Below, in pieces: positions 6,328-6,442 of a stretch of DNA of 6,442 bases (position 1 is its first letter; every line of letters starts with the position of its first letter). The translations under genes were made by a program, and so were the position numbers. Source of the DNA: JBEKOF01 sp050015895 (GTDB lineage Bacteria > Verrucomicrobiota > Verrucomicrobiia > Limisphaerales > Palsa-1400); NCBI GenBank assembly GCA_050015895.1, contig JBEKAN010000280.1, positions 1 to 6,442 on the forward strand, written 5' to 3'. The notes under the pieces were generated by a model. That model saw nothing but the letters and a program-made list of their open reading frames with translations, did no database searches and was not told where the DNA came from.

Positions 6328-6442
6328 TCACATCCTTCGCAAAGCGTCGGCCACGCGCAGGCGCATGGCCTGGAGGGCGGGAACAATTCCCGTCGCCACA
6401 CCCAGTGCCAGGCTGATGCCCAGGCCGGTGAGCAAATCCCTC
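6328..6442 (-). CDS. ABC transporter permease, FtsX/MacB type, C-terminal fragment
   Basis: Only the last 37 codons and the TGA stop are in the window; the gene continues past the right edge and is not necessarily broken. The visible part reads as one membrane helix (GLGISLALGVATGIVPAL) followed by QAMRLRVADALRRM, the typical last helix and tail of FtsX/MacB permeases, where the end is usually an Ala/Arg-rich stretch with an ALR motif. The stop is one base from the ATG of the next permease, so the two are surely co-transcribed and translationally coupled. Tandem permeases of this kind usually form a heterodimer and sit with a LolD/MacB-like ATPase and often a HlyD-type adaptor, which would be expected to the right. 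Confidence 0.85.
   Translation of the reverse strand, partial: RDLLTGLGISLALGVATGIVPALQAMRLRVADALRRM
6333..6337 (-). promoter_or_regulatory. Ribosome binding site deciding the permease start
   Basis: On the minus strand AAGGA precedes the ATG at 6326 with 6 bases between them. It lies inside the last codons of the upstream permease and supports the 6326 start over the ATG at 6401. It is the only convincing Shine-Dalgarno sequence in the window; the starts of glnS, the DUF1015 gene and the glycosidase lack one. Confidence 0.65.

Noticed and set aside
4932..6416. 494-codon plus-strand reading frame opposite the permease
   Set aside because: Gln/Gly/Asp/His-rich hydrophilic product with no motifs; the opposite strand has a textbook FtsX-type permease.

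Overview
The window is GC-rich chromosomal DNA from a bacterium, most likely a Verrucomicrobiota- or Planctomycetota-type organism. That placement is inference: it rests on the GC-rich coding style, a direct-charging glutaminyl-tRNA synthetase with a long internal insertion, a secreted GH106-like glycosidase, and a palindromic repeat of a style I associate with such genomes. No rRNA or protein phylogeny could be run. I see no tRNA, CRISPR array, transposase, phage gene or origin.

Layout. (a) 1-2558, minus strand: glnS (753-2558) is followed after 10 bases by a DUF1015-family gene (1-742) whose 3' end lies outside the window; the two look like one transcription unit. (b) 2559-2886: a divergent control region with a possible promoter for glnS, a 66-base near-perfect palindrome built on a 9-base period, and a TTGACA-type promoter candidate for the rightward gene. 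(c) 2887-5055, plus strand: a single secreted glycoside hydrolase resembling the GH106 (alpha-L-rhamnosidase-like) group, with a clear signal peptide once the start is moved to the internal ATG. (d) 5056-5126: a short convergent gap without a convincing terminator. (e) 5127-6442, minus strand: two tandem FtsX/MacB-type ABC transporter permeases separated by one base; the upstream one is represented only by its last 37 codons. Their ATPase and membrane-fusion partners are not in the window.

The three transcription units look functionally independent: translation (glnS plus a DUF1015 partner), outer carbohydrate degradation, and envelope transport. I found no clear novel system. The items most worth a second look are the palindromic repeat, the glnS-DUF1015 pairing, the GlnRS insertion and the divergent glycosidase. 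Very long reading frames opposite glnS, the glycosidase and the permease are GC-driven shadows and were discarded.
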